64,000 nucleotides of DNA from Nannochloropsis oceanica (Eukaryota; Sar; Eustigmatophyceae; Eustigmatales; Monodopsidaceae). A program made the translations under genes and the position numbers. Numbering within the stretch: position 1 is the stretch's first letter; every line of letters begins with the position of its first letter. The notes below the pieces were generated by a model. The model worked only from the letters and a program-made list of their open reading frames with translations. It was not told the origin of the DNA and ran no database searches. The stretch is taken from contig CP038132.1 in the NCBI GenBank assembly GCA_004519485.1, forward strand, positions 863,001 through 927,000, read 5' to 3'. Shown piece by piece: positions 31,681 to 43,042 of the stretch.

Positions 31681-34434
31681 TTTGCTCTATTTATTTTTTT
31701 GGGTTTTTAATCACAACCACGTGCTTTGCCACCGGCATGATGACATCTACTTCTATCTTCATGTGAGCATCAAAAGAAGCCCGCCCCGCATGACGAGGCA
31801 GCTGCCGGTATCAGGCCACTGGCGTTTTCGCAGAACGATGGCGCCATCCCGCTCTGAACAAGCGGCCTTTGGCTGCCGGTCATCCCGCGCAAACGAGAGG
31901 GTCTTGGCCCTGGTTGTGACGAAGTTAAAGCTTTATTTCCTAGCCTCGTCAATCTATGATCATTTACAAGTTATAACAGATGATGTCGGTTCCATGTCAT
32001 GCCATTGGTTTGACCTTTTCGCACATTGTCGCCTCGCATGCACATGGCCCGTTTAATTAGCTGTATGCATTCCCCATGCTCGTGTTCTTGGCAAGCGAGA
32101 AGTCAGTGGAAAATTGGAGGGACAAACCATGTCTTCTAATTCCAGCTCATAACAAAGGTGCAAAGATTGACGAGCATGGGGCATACTTCGATCCGGTCTT
32201 TGTGATGCCCTTTCATAAGGTGAAGGAGAAACTCTCTTGGAAGAGAATCGGTGCAATTATCGTCCAGACTATTTTCATCACAACGAAACCACCAATATGT
32301 CCCTCTACGGCGACTTTGATGAGATTATTATTACACATGAGAACAACCACAATCGCCTGGAAGCGATTGCCGGTCAGACAGTTTTTTGTTGGAAAAGGAC
32401 ATTTTATATTCGTGTCGTACCCTACCTCGACAACAACACACTTGCGCTAACTCACATAAAGGATGGAGCAAACTGGCAAAATTTTCGCACTCACACCAAT
32501 TAGGTCGAATAAATCGGCCTCACACGTATAGGACATGAATATTTTGCATGGATGACGAGAGTCACTGCTTGTTGAATTATTGGATACACCCCTTCTTCCT
32601 CCAAGGCATCTTTTCTCCTTCCATGCTATCCAAACATTTCTCCACGTAAGCAGCCACTTTTCCAAAAGCATTTTCACCCCTTGGCGTGAATACAGAGCAG
32701 TCACCACAAGGTCTTTTCGTCGTCTGCCTGAAATGTGCATGTTTACGGTCGTCAGTGTGGGCGACACGGAAGAAAAACATTCTTTTCCGACCCACGACCC
32801 GCCTCGTGTGCAATCATTTTCAGGCGATTGTGGTTGTCCTCATGTGTATTTCGCTCATCAACTTCGCCTCGGAGGGCCATGTTGGTAGTCGTCGTAGTGG
32901 AAATAGTCTGGATGGTAATCGGTTATCTCCTTTGTCTTTCCAAAGAGCGCCGATGGATCGACTCGTCCAGGGCACGCCTCATGTCCTTTAATTTCGGCAC
33001 CTTTTTTACCAGCACAAAATAGAAATCATGCTCTGCCCGGATAAACAGGGGCCGTTTGAACTTGATTTTTTCTCAAGCTTTATGGCCTTGGCCTCGTCGT
33101 CCCGAAGCCGCGCGTCAATCACCCCTTCCAGCAACATTAAAGGTACACAACCTAATACCGCTGTCGGGATGGTAACACGTGGCAGTGCACCGCTTTCAGA
33201 AAGGCGTGCAACACAGCCCCTCCAACCTGTTTTCCCCTCCGTCATGCGGGGCGGGCTTATTTTGGTGCTCAAAATATGATAGAAATAGATGTCACCATGC
33301 CGGTGGCAAAGCGCCTAGAGGCGAATAAACCCCCAAAAAATAAAAATAATATTAAAACTTAAATAACTTTCTGTATAGTCCATTTTGATACACATCCCTT
33401 ACCCGTCCTCGGGGAACTGTGTTGGGCTTTGAGCTTGCATCCCGGTGTCTTACACAGGTTGCCCCCTCCGTGTTTCTAACACATTCCTTTCTTACCCATT
33501 TCCCTGGAGCTGTTTTCTGCACTGCGCTTGCATCTTTGTGTCTCACACTGGCTGCCCCCTCCGTGTCCTTTGCACGTCCAAACTTGCGGTGCCCGGTCGC
33601 CAGTCAGCGCCATGTTCTTACAATCCTTTATTTCACACCTCCATGCTTAACGCAACACTCTGCCATGCCCTCGGCTGCTGGTTTCGGTCTGGCTGTTGTA
33701 GTCCTGCACCTGGCACATTCGGCGGACACGGACCATGGTTGTTGTTTATGGATTACTGTGCGTAGAGTGTGTTCGGGGCGAGGGGAGTGAAGAATGTTAA
33801 CATGGTCAAGGGTCGCAGGCGTGTCGTATGTTACTAACACTTTCATTTTGATAAGTGTTCTCATGATGGCAATAAATTCATATCCCTGAGGCAGCACCAG
33901 ATCAAGCCACTTTGTTTGCTACCGACAGCAACAGCAGCGAGAGGCTTCATGCCACATTTGAGTGGCATCCATTGCCCTGGGCGCATCCTTGCCATCTATC
34001 CAATAAGTATAAGTGGTAGGAGAAAATTTTCGTGGAAAATGAGGGAGGAGCGACGATAGATGATATCGATTTCGAAACAAATTATGGCGAGAGATAGATG
34101 AGAGATGAAAAGGACAAACCACTTGATTCCAAGTAGGTAAATATAGGGGTGACATACTTATATTTCCCTGGGCAGCATTTTCGTTCAACAAGAGGCTAGA
34201 CTAAGAGGCTAGACTGATCTCTCCCCCCATGTCAGGGAGGACCAAAGACTTGTTCCAATCAACCGTTGTTTATCTTTTCTTGCACATCTATTTGTAAGAC
34301 AGGCATTCACGCGCGCACCTGACTTCAAATATAATTCTCACGGAAAAGCGTTATGGGGCAACGGTCATTTGATCTTTACATGACTTATCACCACCAACTC
34401 ACTACCCACACCCCACTCAGGAAACACAGGAGGC
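31681..34434. other. Gene-poor decayed region
   Basis: No frame gives a recognisable protein. A few short stretches look protein-like (32237-32503 plus strand with YRPDYFHHNETTNMSLYGDF; 32821-33020 with a hydrophobic IVVVLMCISLINFA), and stops are frequent, so they may be further debris of the adjacent membrane-protein gene. GC is lower than in the flanks. The last few hundred bases before 34435 should include the promoter of the RBR ligase gene. Confidence 0.45.
33433..33566. repeat. Imperfect 41-bp direct repeat, 93 bp apart
   Basis: A segment starting GCTTGCAT and ending GCCCCCTCCGTGT occurs at 33433-33473 and 33526-33566 with about six mismatches. It lies in the gene-poor region and has no coding meaning that I can see. 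Confidence 0.7.
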
Positions 34435-36649
34435 ATGGGCGAGGAAGAAGAGTGTCGGGAGCAGCAGCTGCTAGAGGTGGAATCGCTCCAAGCCATTTTG
34501 GGAAGCAGTGACCACAGTCATTCGGGGGATGGGGAGGCAACAGAGATCCCCGGCGACGCAAGCTTCCAGGTGCGAGGTGATGGCACAGTCAGAGAACCAT
34601 TCCACCTGCGCTGCGAGGTAGATGTGGCCCTGCCTCCTAATGAAGTAATTGACATCGTGGTGGTGGCTGACTCCGAAGAAGCCTGTGGTGCGTACGCAGA
34701 GGCTGTGAGTCCTCATTCTGACTCCACCTCTGAGAGTCGTAAGTCTCAACCTCCGCTAACCTTGCGCGGCATCAAATACCTCCCTCCAGTCACGCTCCAT
34801 CTTGTCATGCCGCTTACTTATCCCTTGGTCGCCCCACCTGAACTCTCGTTTGAGTGTGTGTGGTTCGACGCGCAGGCGACCGCGCGGGTGAGAACGGAGC
34901 TAGTGCGCATGTGGGATGAGGTGTACCAAGGTGGACCCGTAGTTTTTTCTTGGTTGGAATGGCTGCAATATGAGCTCGTGGATAGGCTTCTAGAAGAAGC
35001 AACGTCTGTCAATGTAAGAGAAGAGGAGGACAAAGAGGGGGAAAAAGGAAAGGAAGCAGCAACAGGTGGAGCAGAAGCAGCAAGTGAGGCCGGGTCACGA
35101 CGACGACGGCTCGTCTTGCGAGGACCGCCGCCATCATTACCCTCAACCAACAACGAAGAAGACTACGTAGATGATACTAAAACCTCAACTTCCTCTTGTA
35201 CTTCGTCCACTTGGCCCACACGCTTCCGCCTTATTCTTGCCCACGCGTACGTCCAAGCGAGCGCCGCCTTCCTTCGAGGCACACATACGTGCTACATTTG
35301 CTTCGAGGAGCACCCAGGGCACTCCTTCGTGACCCTCCAGTGCGGTCATTGGTGGTGTCGACCGTGCTTGACAACAATGGCGAGCACGTACGTCGGGGAG
35401 GGAGGGCAGCACTTGCAGTGGTTGGTGTGTCCCCGTCCCGATTGTGCTGCAGAAATCACGCCCGATATATTGAAGCATGATTTGTTGTCAAGTGAGGAGT
35501 ATGAACGATGGGAGCGCTTGTCATTACTGCAGGCGTTGGACAAAATGGGAGATGTGGCCCGTTGCCCGCGTTGCCAGACCCCATGCTTGACGGAAGGTGG
35601 GAAGAAGGAGGGAGGGAGCGAGGGGGGAGCTGTTAGCGGTGGCGCCGCTGCAGGTGACCTGGGCGAATGCCCTCAGTGCTTTTTTGTCTTTTGTCCGCAG
35701 TGTCAGGATGCGTACCATGCAGGGACACCGTGCTATTCGTCAGAAGCGAGGCTCAAACAAGTGGAAGCCGAAATAGCGCGTTTGATGGCTTCGAGCCACG
35801 GCGGGAAGTCCCTGGCCCCCTCCCAGAACGCCCGGCTTGAAAAGCTGAGAAGGGCGGCAGAGGAGTCCTTGAGTAGGAAAGTTGTGGAGAAGAACGCAAG
35901 GTCCTGTCCGGCTTGTGGGATGAGTGTGGAGAAGGTGGAGGGGTGTAACAAGATGAGGTACGCTCGTGGGTATAGAGAAGTGGCTGCGTCTGTGGTACAG
36001 AGAGGTGGTCGCGTCTCTCATCCTCCGTCCGTCTCTCCCTCCGTTCCTCCATCCCTCCCTCCACGTGCCATTTTGGATGCTTTCCAATTCCGTCATACTG
36101 TTCTTCATTATTTCCTCCCTCTCTCCCTCCCTCCCCCTTGTCCGTAGATGTCAATGCGGCGTGCTCTGGTGCTGGAAATGCCGGAAAGACATTTCCTCTG
36201 AGGGTTACGCTCACTTTCGCGAAGGCGCCGTAGGGGCATGTAATTTGTGGGAGGCGGAATCTTTGCTTGCCTGGCAGAGACAGATGATGATGATGGAGGG
36301 CGGGCGGGAGGGAGGGAGGGTGGCAGGATGGGGGGGAGGAGGAGGGGATTTGCATGGAGAGATGGCGAGAATGCTGCAGTGGGGTCGGGGGTGGGATGGA
36401 GGTGGTGGAGGAGGAGGAGAAGGAGGGGGACGTCGGCGTCGACGGGGGGAGGAGGTGGAGGGAGGAGTGAAATTAGTCAGGTGTGGGGCTTGCAATGCGA
36501 TGAATTTGAAAACGGACAGTAACAACCACAGGAGGTGCGGGGCGTGTCGAAGGAATTATTGCGCCGTATGCGGTTGTTGCACATTTCGAAAGGCAAGCGA
36601 TCATTTTGGGGGCGCCAAGCCCTGTAAGCAGCACTCGGGGGTGGGCTGA
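34435..36649 (+). CDS. RNF14-like RBR E3 ubiquitin ligase (RWD-RING1-IBR-RING2), two exons
   Basis: Exons 34435-35957 and 36148-36649 (donor GTACGC, acceptor CCGTAG) join in phase to 674 aa. Residues ~1-190 are an RWD domain, opening EECREQQLLEVESLQAILGS and containing YPLVAPPEL. RING1 starts CYICFEEHPGH and has CGHWWCRPCL. The IBR includes CPQCFFVFCPQCQDAYHAGT. RING2 starts CPACGMSVEKVEGCNKM; C504 in GCNKM should be the cysteine that carries the ubiquitin thioester. The intron splits RING2 just before CQCGVLWCWKC. After a Gly/Arg-rich insert there is a further Cys/His module (CGACNAMN, CGACRRNYCAVCG, HFGG, CKQH). RWD plus RBR is the layout of RNF14/ITT1, which acts on stalled translation factors in animals and yeast. 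Confidence 0.92.
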
Positions 36650-36912
36650 AAAAGGAAAGGAGGACAGGGACGGAGGCGGGGAAGGAGGAAGGGAGGGTGG
36701 AATGTGAATGTGGGGCGCGTGTAGATGGGTGGAGGGAATAATGTAGAGACTGGCCACAGATAAATTCACTCAAAGAAGAGTAGGTTCGAAAGAAGGCAAA
36801 AACACTGCTCCTTGAAAGGGCAACAGAAGCAATTTAATCCTCTTTCGCTTTTCCCTTTACCACTCATTCATTCTTCCCTCCCTTCCTACCCCCATCTCCC
36901 TGTCCCCTCTAT
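36650..36912. other. Short convergent spacer
   Basis: The region separates the RBR ligase stop (+) from the GET3 stop (-). It holds GGA-rich sequence just after 36649 and nothing else that I can support. Confidence 0.5.
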
Positions 36913-39308
36913 CTATTTCTCGTCGGGTGGGGTCAGCAACGCCTCACTGAATCGCCGCAGGCTCTCCACCCCTCTCACTTCCTGGTCCAACAGGGGCATG
37001 AGCACCACGTGGAAATCCTCGTAGAGGTCAAAAACCTGAAAAACAAATTGAGACGGGAATGCGAATTCGAATGGTCAGTTGATGCTTCTTCCTGCCTGTC
37101 CTGCCCTGTCCGTAGCTTGATTTCACTGGGGCGAGGGAACAAAGGGAGCGCGGAGCAATCCCGACTGCAGACACCCACCCATCCCCTTGCTCTCCCGCCT
37201 TTCTTCTCACCTGGTTGATGTATTTGTCTTGCATCTTTTTTCGTGCCAAAAATTTACTGATGATCTCGTTGGCCTCCGCGGGCAGGCTGCTCTTGGTCTT
37301 CTCGTGCCATGCGGTCATTTCTGCCGCGTCCTTGTCGGGAAAGAGGACCTAAGAATGGGAAGAGGGGAGGGAGGGAGGGGCACAAGGTTTGCAGAAGGGA
37401 GGGGACGGATGAGATATGAGCAGAGTGTTTGCTTTCTTAGAGGGGGCCCTTGGCTTTCTGGGGCCAGGCGAGAGAACGAGGGAGGAAGGGAGGGAGAGAA
37501 GGAAGGGGGAAGTCCAGAGACATAAATTATAACTATCAGCTTCCAAGTCTCAAAGTAAGGCAAACAACAGGGGCACCGGGGATGGGGAAGAGAAAGGAGG
37601 GAGGCCAAGGCCTTGTACCTGATTGACAACAATGTTGTGCGAATCAATCTCGAACTTGGCCAGCTCTTGCACGAGGCGTTCGGTTTCGTAAATGGAGAGG
37701 AATTCAGCGATGCATACGCAGACAAAGGTGGTGGCGTTGGGGTCCCGGAATTGACGGTTAACCTGTCATCAGTAATGGGATGAATTGAATGGAATGGGGA
37801 GGATCGTTACACTTCAGGGTTTAATGATTTCCCCCTATCCGGTGTTGATTTCTACTGGCTCGTGTATTTCCCTCCTTCTATACGGCGGCCTCGGTATTCG
37901 AAGAAGAAAGAGAAGAAGACGACGATGATGAAAAGCAAGATAAAAAAGAGGTACAAGAGGAAGAACAAGTGGAAGTCGAAGTAGTTCGGGGTCACGTCAA
38001 TGGCCTCAACGCACAAGGAGGGAAACAAACAAACAAACAAACAAACAAACAAACAAACAAACAAACAACCAAACAAATATATATATATATATAAATAAAA
38101 ATAAATAATTAACTATACATAAATAAACAAATAAACCAAACAACACAACGCACCTTTTCGATCGTATCCCGCGTTTGATCCAACTTGCTCATCAAGGCAT
38201 CTTCAGCCCCAGGAGGCTGGCCCATCATTCCCCCAAATTGCGACATGAGCCCCGAGAACTTGTTTTTCAAAGCCATCAACTTCCCGAAGGCCCCTTCGAG
38301 GGTGGAAGGGAAGGAAAGGAGGCGGAGCGTATGGCCCGTGGGGGCGGTGTCGAACACGACGGTGCTGTAGTCCATCTTCTCGACTTGCTTCATGAGCTCG
38401 GCGAAGGAAATGATCTCGTCGATGCCGGGGATGGAGGAGGTCAGGTCTTGGAGCATGCTTTGCAAACCTCCGCCTTCTGCATCGATAAAGGAGGGAGGGA
38501 GGGAGAGAGGGGGGGAAAGAGGGAGAAAGGGAGTATAAATTGAGCTTGAAGACACAAGGGGAAACAGGATAAATCTCCATCAGCGCAGTGAACCCCATCG
38601 GGGAGGAAGGAAGGGAGGGTAGAGAAAGGCAAATAAGTGAATGATCAACCACGTAACGATCAAACGCACCTTCCGCCCCCGGGATGGATCCAGATTGAGC
38701 CACCATGGCATTCATCTCCTCCCAGTCAAAGGACGGATCAATTTCCATCACAAACAGGTTGTCAAACCCATCGACTTTTCCCGGGTCTTTTCCGAATTTC
38801 TGCCCGAAGGCATCAGAGAGGTTATGAGCTGGGTCTGTGGAGATAATGAGGACACTTTGACGGACCTTGGCGAGCTGTGTTGAGGGGGGGAGTAGAAGGG
38901 GCATTGGGTGGGTGAGTGCTTGTGCCAGAAATCGAGGTACAGCTATATTTTGATCTATATCTGTGAACCACTGCATCATCCCTATATATTTGCTTGTCCA
39001 TGCATCCCGCTGTCACTCCGCCATTCCTCCTTCCCACGCTTCACTCTCTCTCCAGGTTGTGCGCCGTCACGTTGCTTCTGGTCCAACCATGGCCTTCCTA
39101 TCGAACTTTTTCTCGCTGCATCCCTCCCGGCTCGTACTGTCTATCTCCTCACCTGGATGGCCAAACAGCACGACGTAGTAGTCTTACCCACCCCACCCTT
39201 GCCCCCTACAAAAACCCACTTCAGGTCCGATTCGATGATGTTGCGCAGGGAGGCCTCCGGGAACTCCTCCTCTTCCGTCTCGACCTTCACGGCAGTGGCG
39301 GCACTCAT
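36913..39308 (-). CDS. GET3: GET3/ASNA1 tail-anchored protein targeting ATPase, six exons
   Basis: Exons 39308-39153, 38874-38670, 38476-38154, 37762-37619, 37348-37211 and 37035-36913 close in frame to 362 aa, the usual length. The P-loop is [13 protein letters not shown] at about residues 34-46. Switch and A-loop motifs follow: [16 protein letters not shown], then [20 protein letters not shown]. The client-binding region has [20 protein letters not shown]. Exon 4 gives [20 protein letters not shown] and [10 protein letters not shown]; the end is [23 protein letters not shown]3 receives tail-anchored proteins in the cytosol and delivers them to the ER. The zinc-binding CxxC before RxxMQxKY is absent (the sequence is [15 protein letters not shown]). 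The start ATG at 39308 fits family N-termini; an upstream in-frame ATG at 39413 is less likely. Confidence 0.94.
38022..38092. repeat. AAAC and TA microsatellites in GET3 intron 3
   Basis: About twelve AAAC units are followed by a TA run. They lie in the 391-bp intron between GET3 exons 3 and 4. The antisense Cys-Leu-Phe-Val run they produce is an artefact. Confidence 0.9.
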
Positions 39309-39533
39309 AGCTCCTACTTCTATGCTCTGAGTGTATGCGTAGATGCCATGTGAGGTGCGTACGGGGGAAATGAGTGTGCACGAGGCAACGAAACGAGCAC
39401 GCATGATGATCATGTATGACGATTCTTATGCTTCAGCGAGCTGTTAAAGCAGCAAAACCCTCCACATGAGACACCAGAACACCCCAGACAAGCTCCAAGA
39501 AATAGACATGAGATTTTTTACCACCTAGCAACA

Positions 39534-39815
39534 ATGGTAGACGAGCCTGAGGCCGTTGAGCTTGCTTGGTCCTGGTGTTTTTGCGTCCTGGATAAACAGG
39601 AAAGGGCTAGAGCACAGGCAGGAGGTCAGCGGAACTTGTTCGCAGCCGTAAAATCAGACGCTATTCTGACGCCTTTTATATTCCACTGCACCAGAATAGG
39701 GGACGCTGGTACTTCAGTGGGCCACTTCCTCGGTGAAAACTTCGCTCTCCAACGTCAAGGTCGTCAAGCAAGAACACTTGAGGCAGGGTTGTGCCTTGAC
39801 TCTATCAGGCTATAA
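39534..39815 (+). CDS. Short hypothetical ORF
   Basis: The 93-codon frame begins MVDEPEAVELAWSWCFCVLD and continues with FAAVKSDAILTPFIFHCTRI. It has no motif I recognise. It sits in the ~580-bp divergent region between GET3 (-) and the F-box/LRR gene (+). Composition is not repeat-driven, which is the only reason to list it; it may be a 5' leader of the next gene. Confidence 0.2.
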   Translation: MVDEPEAVELAWSWCFCVLDKQERARAQAGGQRNLFAAVKSDAILTPFIFHCTRIGDAGTSVGHFLGENFALQRQGRQARTLEAGLCLDSIRL

Positions 39816-39887
39816 CGTGCCGGCAGGCCAACTGGAGGCTACACACCAATGCTTGAGCCACTTGCTACCTCCACACCTTCCGCCGCA

Positions 39888-40154
39888 ATGGCCGGCAGCC
39901 CACCCAGCAACTTGGAAAAATTCCTCTCCCCCGAAGGGGCCAGCATCGTTTTGGGCTTCCTAGACACACCCTCTTTGATTCGTCTCTCCACAGTCTCGCA
40001 TGAATGGTACCATCATGCCCGGGCTCACGTCCAGAGAATTGACAGCGACGCTATCCGCCTAGGTCCAATAGGGGTGGCCGATTTCTTTCCTGCAAAAGAA
40101 GCCACAGCATATTCATGCATCTCTGTCTTTTGGAGGGGCAGCAGCAGCTGTAGT

Positions 40155-40214
<60 letters not shown>

Positions 40215-41299
40215 AACAACAACAATAACAACAACAGCAGCGGCTGTAGAAACTGTAGAAACAATGCCGCTCAGTAAGAGCAAGGATCCCCAACACGAGG
40301 CAACCAGTCTTCTTCATGGACCATCTTTCGTATTCCACCCCATCCTTCAAGCTTTGCTCATTCCTCACACACAGACCAAGCCACCTCCTCTACCTGGCTC
40401 ACCCTCGCGGCCCCCCTCCGCTTCCTCATACGCCATCTCCCCACCACCCTCACTGTCGGTTCTGCGATTGCATCGTGCTCCCTCCTCCGCCTCCCACGGC
40501 TGTTTCCCTGCTTATTCAGCAGCTTGCATTCTTCCCCTCCCTCGCCCACCTAATACTGGAGTACCGGAACTTTAGGGCTCAAGACGCTGCGGCTCTGGCT
40601 GCCCTTCTGGCGACCATTCCGCCCCCTCCCTTCGCCGCGCACCTCCAAACCCTCAACATTTCGTGTAATGTCTTCTGTAAAGACGTAGGGCGTGTCTTGG
40701 GGAAATGCTTGCAGCACCTGCCCTCCCTCCATACTCTCCTCCTGAACGATAACTCCATGGACAACGCGGCGGCGGCTGCCGTGTGTGCCTCCCTTCGAGG
40801 AAAGGCGAATGTGGAGCTCCGTCGCCTTTCTCTGGCTTGGAACTGGGTTGGAGTGATGGGGAGTAGGGAGGTAGGGGGGTTGCTTGGCTCGGGGGCGGTG
40901 GCACAGTTGGAGTGGCTGGATGTGAAAGGGAACGGGATAACGAGTGTGGGGTTGTGTTTGTTCGTGGAGGCCATGCAGCAGGAGGTAGAGAAGAGGGAAA
41001 GGAGGAGGAAGAGGGAGGAGACAAAGGAGGGGTATAGGATGAGGAGTGGTGGTGGGAGTCGGGTAAGGGAGAGTGAAGAGGTGGAGGAGAATGAGGAGGG
41101 TGAGGTCGATCATCTTCATCCGCTTCAGCTTTCGGCCCACCAGCGGCATTACCTCCATTTCCACCCCCCTTCAACTGGCAGCGACGAGCAGCCTACCCCT
41201 TTCTGCTTTCCTAACTCCCCTTGCCCCTCTTTGTGCGAGATGGATTTTTCGTATAATTACGTGGGAGGTGGAGGAGTGCGGGCGTTGGCAAACGCGTGA
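39888..41299 (+). CDS. F-box-like / leucine-rich repeat protein with broken 3' frame
   Basis: The N-terminus has NLEKFLSPEGASIVLGFLDT, then LIRLSTVSHEWYHHA, the layout of an F-box, so an SCF ubiquitin ligase adaptor is plausible. A CAG/AAC repeat codes poly-Ser and poly-Asn at 40139-40240. A possible intron (40274-40374, GTAAGAG...CACACAG) joins exon 39888-40273 to 40375-41299 in phase, giving 436 aa; other solutions exist in this Pro-rich stretch. Downstream are ribonuclease-inhibitor-type LRRs: LQTLNISCNVFCKDV, LHTLLLNDNSMDN, LRRLSLAWNWVGV, LEWLDVKGNGITSVG and CEMDFSYNYVGGGGVRALAN. The frame stops at 41297-41299, yet another LRR, LRSIDLSHNSVDHASAEML, follows at once in a neighbouring frame and stops at 41415. 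A single small indel could explain this. Confidence 0.6.
40139..40240 (+). repeat. CAG/AGC and AAC trinucleotide repeats
   Basis: AGC codons (Ser) pass directly into AAC/AAT codons (Asn) inside the F-box/LRR gene. The tract codes homopolymeric linkers and is likely to vary in length between strains. Confidence 0.9.
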
Positions 41300-41415
41300 G
41301 AAGGGGTCTTTTCCCCGCCTTGCGTTCCATTGACCTGAGCCACAATTCAGTGGATCATGCCAGTGCCGAGATGCTGCGGATGGTATGTGGAAGTAGGGTT
41401 TGTGTGATCTTTTAG

Positions 41416-41797
41416 ACGGTCTTTGTCGATATATTTGTGTACATATCTGAGAACGAGGGAGGGGGTGAACATGGTGGTGGTGGTAAGAAGGAGCGACTTT
41501 GTGAAAGAGGGTGGAGCGAGAAGGAGGACGTAAAGAGAATAAAAGGATGTGCTGGACCCTCTTCGTTCGGTATAATCCGCGTAAATATGCGCGAGCTAAC
41601 GCCCAGCCGTCGAGACGACAAGGATCAAAAACAGCAAGAGACGAATTGGAGTTTTGGCAGCTATTTATTTCTTCCTTGTCGCCGTATGAAATATATGTGT
41701 GTAAATGTGCGCAACCACGTCAACCCCCTCTTTGTCTGCGTAGCGTCTCTACATGCCATTACCCCCTCTATTCCCCCCATCTCTCCCTGCCTTCTCC
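41416..41797. other. Intergenic spacer between convergent genes
   Basis: The region lies between the LRR gene (+) and the glycosyltransferase gene (-). No frame carries more LRRs after 41415, so the LRR gene appears to end there. No other feature is visible. Confidence 0.5.
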
Positions 41798-43042
41798 TTA
41801 ATGCACAATCATTTTACTCTCCCTTAGCTCGGCATACGAGCAGATCTTTGCATCCTTCTCCAAGTCCGGCACATCCAGCATCTGGCAAGCAAACATTACA
41901 AAGGGGCCTTGATCTCCCCATCGATGCGTGTAATAACCATCCCTCCACTCCTCATACATGTACCTGCTGATACTTTGAATCTCCGGAGATAGCAGAAAGC
42001 CCTTCGTCCGATATACCGCGAAGTTTCCAAAGAACATTAAGTTGCCTTTCTCTCCCTTCCCATCTTCATTGCACCAATGGTAGGCCAAACTCTTGGGTTT
42101 CGGCCACCCCAACGCCTCATCCGCCGCCAGCAACGCCTCTAAATTCCGTGCTTCGCAATCCCCTGAGCCGTGAATGGCCGCGTGGCCTACCATACACCCT
42201 CGTTGCTCCATGTCTGCTCCAATATCAAGGGGGAAAGAGTCGCCAAAAGTCAAATCTCCGTCAATTTTCATAAAATAATCGTATCTGTCTAAGAATGGCA
42301 GGTGAATCATTTGATACGCGAAGACAGCCCCACTGTACAAGGCGTACTGCCAACTGAAATGCCGCCCCTTCGCACAGATAGGGATGGGCTTAGGGTCACT
42401 CTCCTCATAATACTTAGGAAAACTCAAATTCATCGGTTGGAAAAACACGTCAATGCCTTCCCCCGGAGTTCGATATTGCAGCAAAGGTCCATGGGCAAAA
42501 GAATGGGCGTGGTCCCAGCTCCCTACCAGCGTCCAATTATTGTGTAGCACCACTTGATCCATAAGCGTTTGTCGGTCGTCGGCCGGGCAGGCCAGGAGAA
42601 GAGAAGCGTCCTGTTGCTGCTTCATAAATTTCTCCTCGTGGTTGCGCCAATTCTTATTAAATTGTTGGGCCCGATCCCCTGAGGCAAACTGCGTGACTAG
42701 CAGCCGCTTGTGGGGTAGGTGGCTCCAGTGGTTCGGGGGCACGGACATCATGAGCTGCTGCAGCGATTGGATTATGCCGGTGAAAGAAGAGGAATCAGAG
42801 CGCGTGTCTCTGCTACTGAAAGTAAGTACCAGAAATATGCCAAAGGAAGACAAAATCAAGCTGATCCAAACCGCCTTGGATCGACTTTGTGGTGGCATGG
42901 GCCACGACTTGTCCGAGAACCAGGCTGCATTGAAGGGGGAGGAGAGGGAAGAGTAGGAGGAGAAGGCGGAGGAGGAGGAGGAGGAGGAGGAGGAGGATGT
43001 CATCGGGGCCTTGACCCCTGCCCGACGTGTCAGTCTATCCAT
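41798..43042 (-). CDS. Type II membrane glycosyltransferase, GT15 (KRE2/MNT1)-like
   Basis: The ORF is 414 aa and intronless, from the ATG at 43042. A Ser-rich cytosolic tail precedes a single membrane anchor (AVWISLILSSFGIFLVLTFS, about residues 58-77), the topology of Golgi glycosyltransferases. The luminal part has RYDYFMKIDGDLTFGDSFPL, where the IDGD acidic pair could bind the metal-nucleotide sugar. NLMFFGNFAVYRTKGF and YTHRWGDQGPFVMFACQM correspond to the SNFEI...YYERWGDAP segment of fungal alpha-1,2-mannosyltransferases. Catalysis is probably transfer of mannose or another hexose onto glycans. The match to GT15 is by motif order, not overall identity, so the donor sugar and linkage are uncertain. 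The poly-Ser run near the start comes from a GGA repeat on the plus strand. Confidence 0.68.
   Translation of the reverse strand: MDRLTRRAGVKAPMTSSSSSSSSSSAFSSYSSLSSPFNAAWFSDKSWPMPPQSRSKAVWISLILSSFGIFLVLTFSSRDTRSDSSSFTGIIQSLQQLMMSVPPNHWSHLPHKRLLVTQFASGDRAQQFNKNWRNHEEKFMKQQQDASLLLACPADDRQTLMDQVVLHNNWTLVGSWDHAHSFAHGPLLQYRTPGEGIDVFFQPMNLSFPKYYEESDPKPIPICAKGRHFSWQYALYSGAVFAYQMIHLPFLDRYDYFMKIDGDLTFGDSFPLDIGADMEQRGCMVGHAAIHGSGDCEARNLEALLAADEALGWPKPKSLAYHWCNEDGKGEKGNLMFFGNFAVYRTKGFLLSPEIQSISRYMYEEWRDGYYTHRWGDQGPFVMFACQMLDVPDLEKDAKICSYAELRESKMIVH

Noticed and set aside
31681-33300. Possible mobile element in the gene-poor region
   Set aside because: I found no transposase or reverse transcriptase motif, terminal repeats or target-site duplication.
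37852-38076. Hydrophobic minus-strand ORF with Cys-Leu-Phe-Val repeats
   Set aside because: It is produced by the AAAC microsatellite inside GET3 intron 3.
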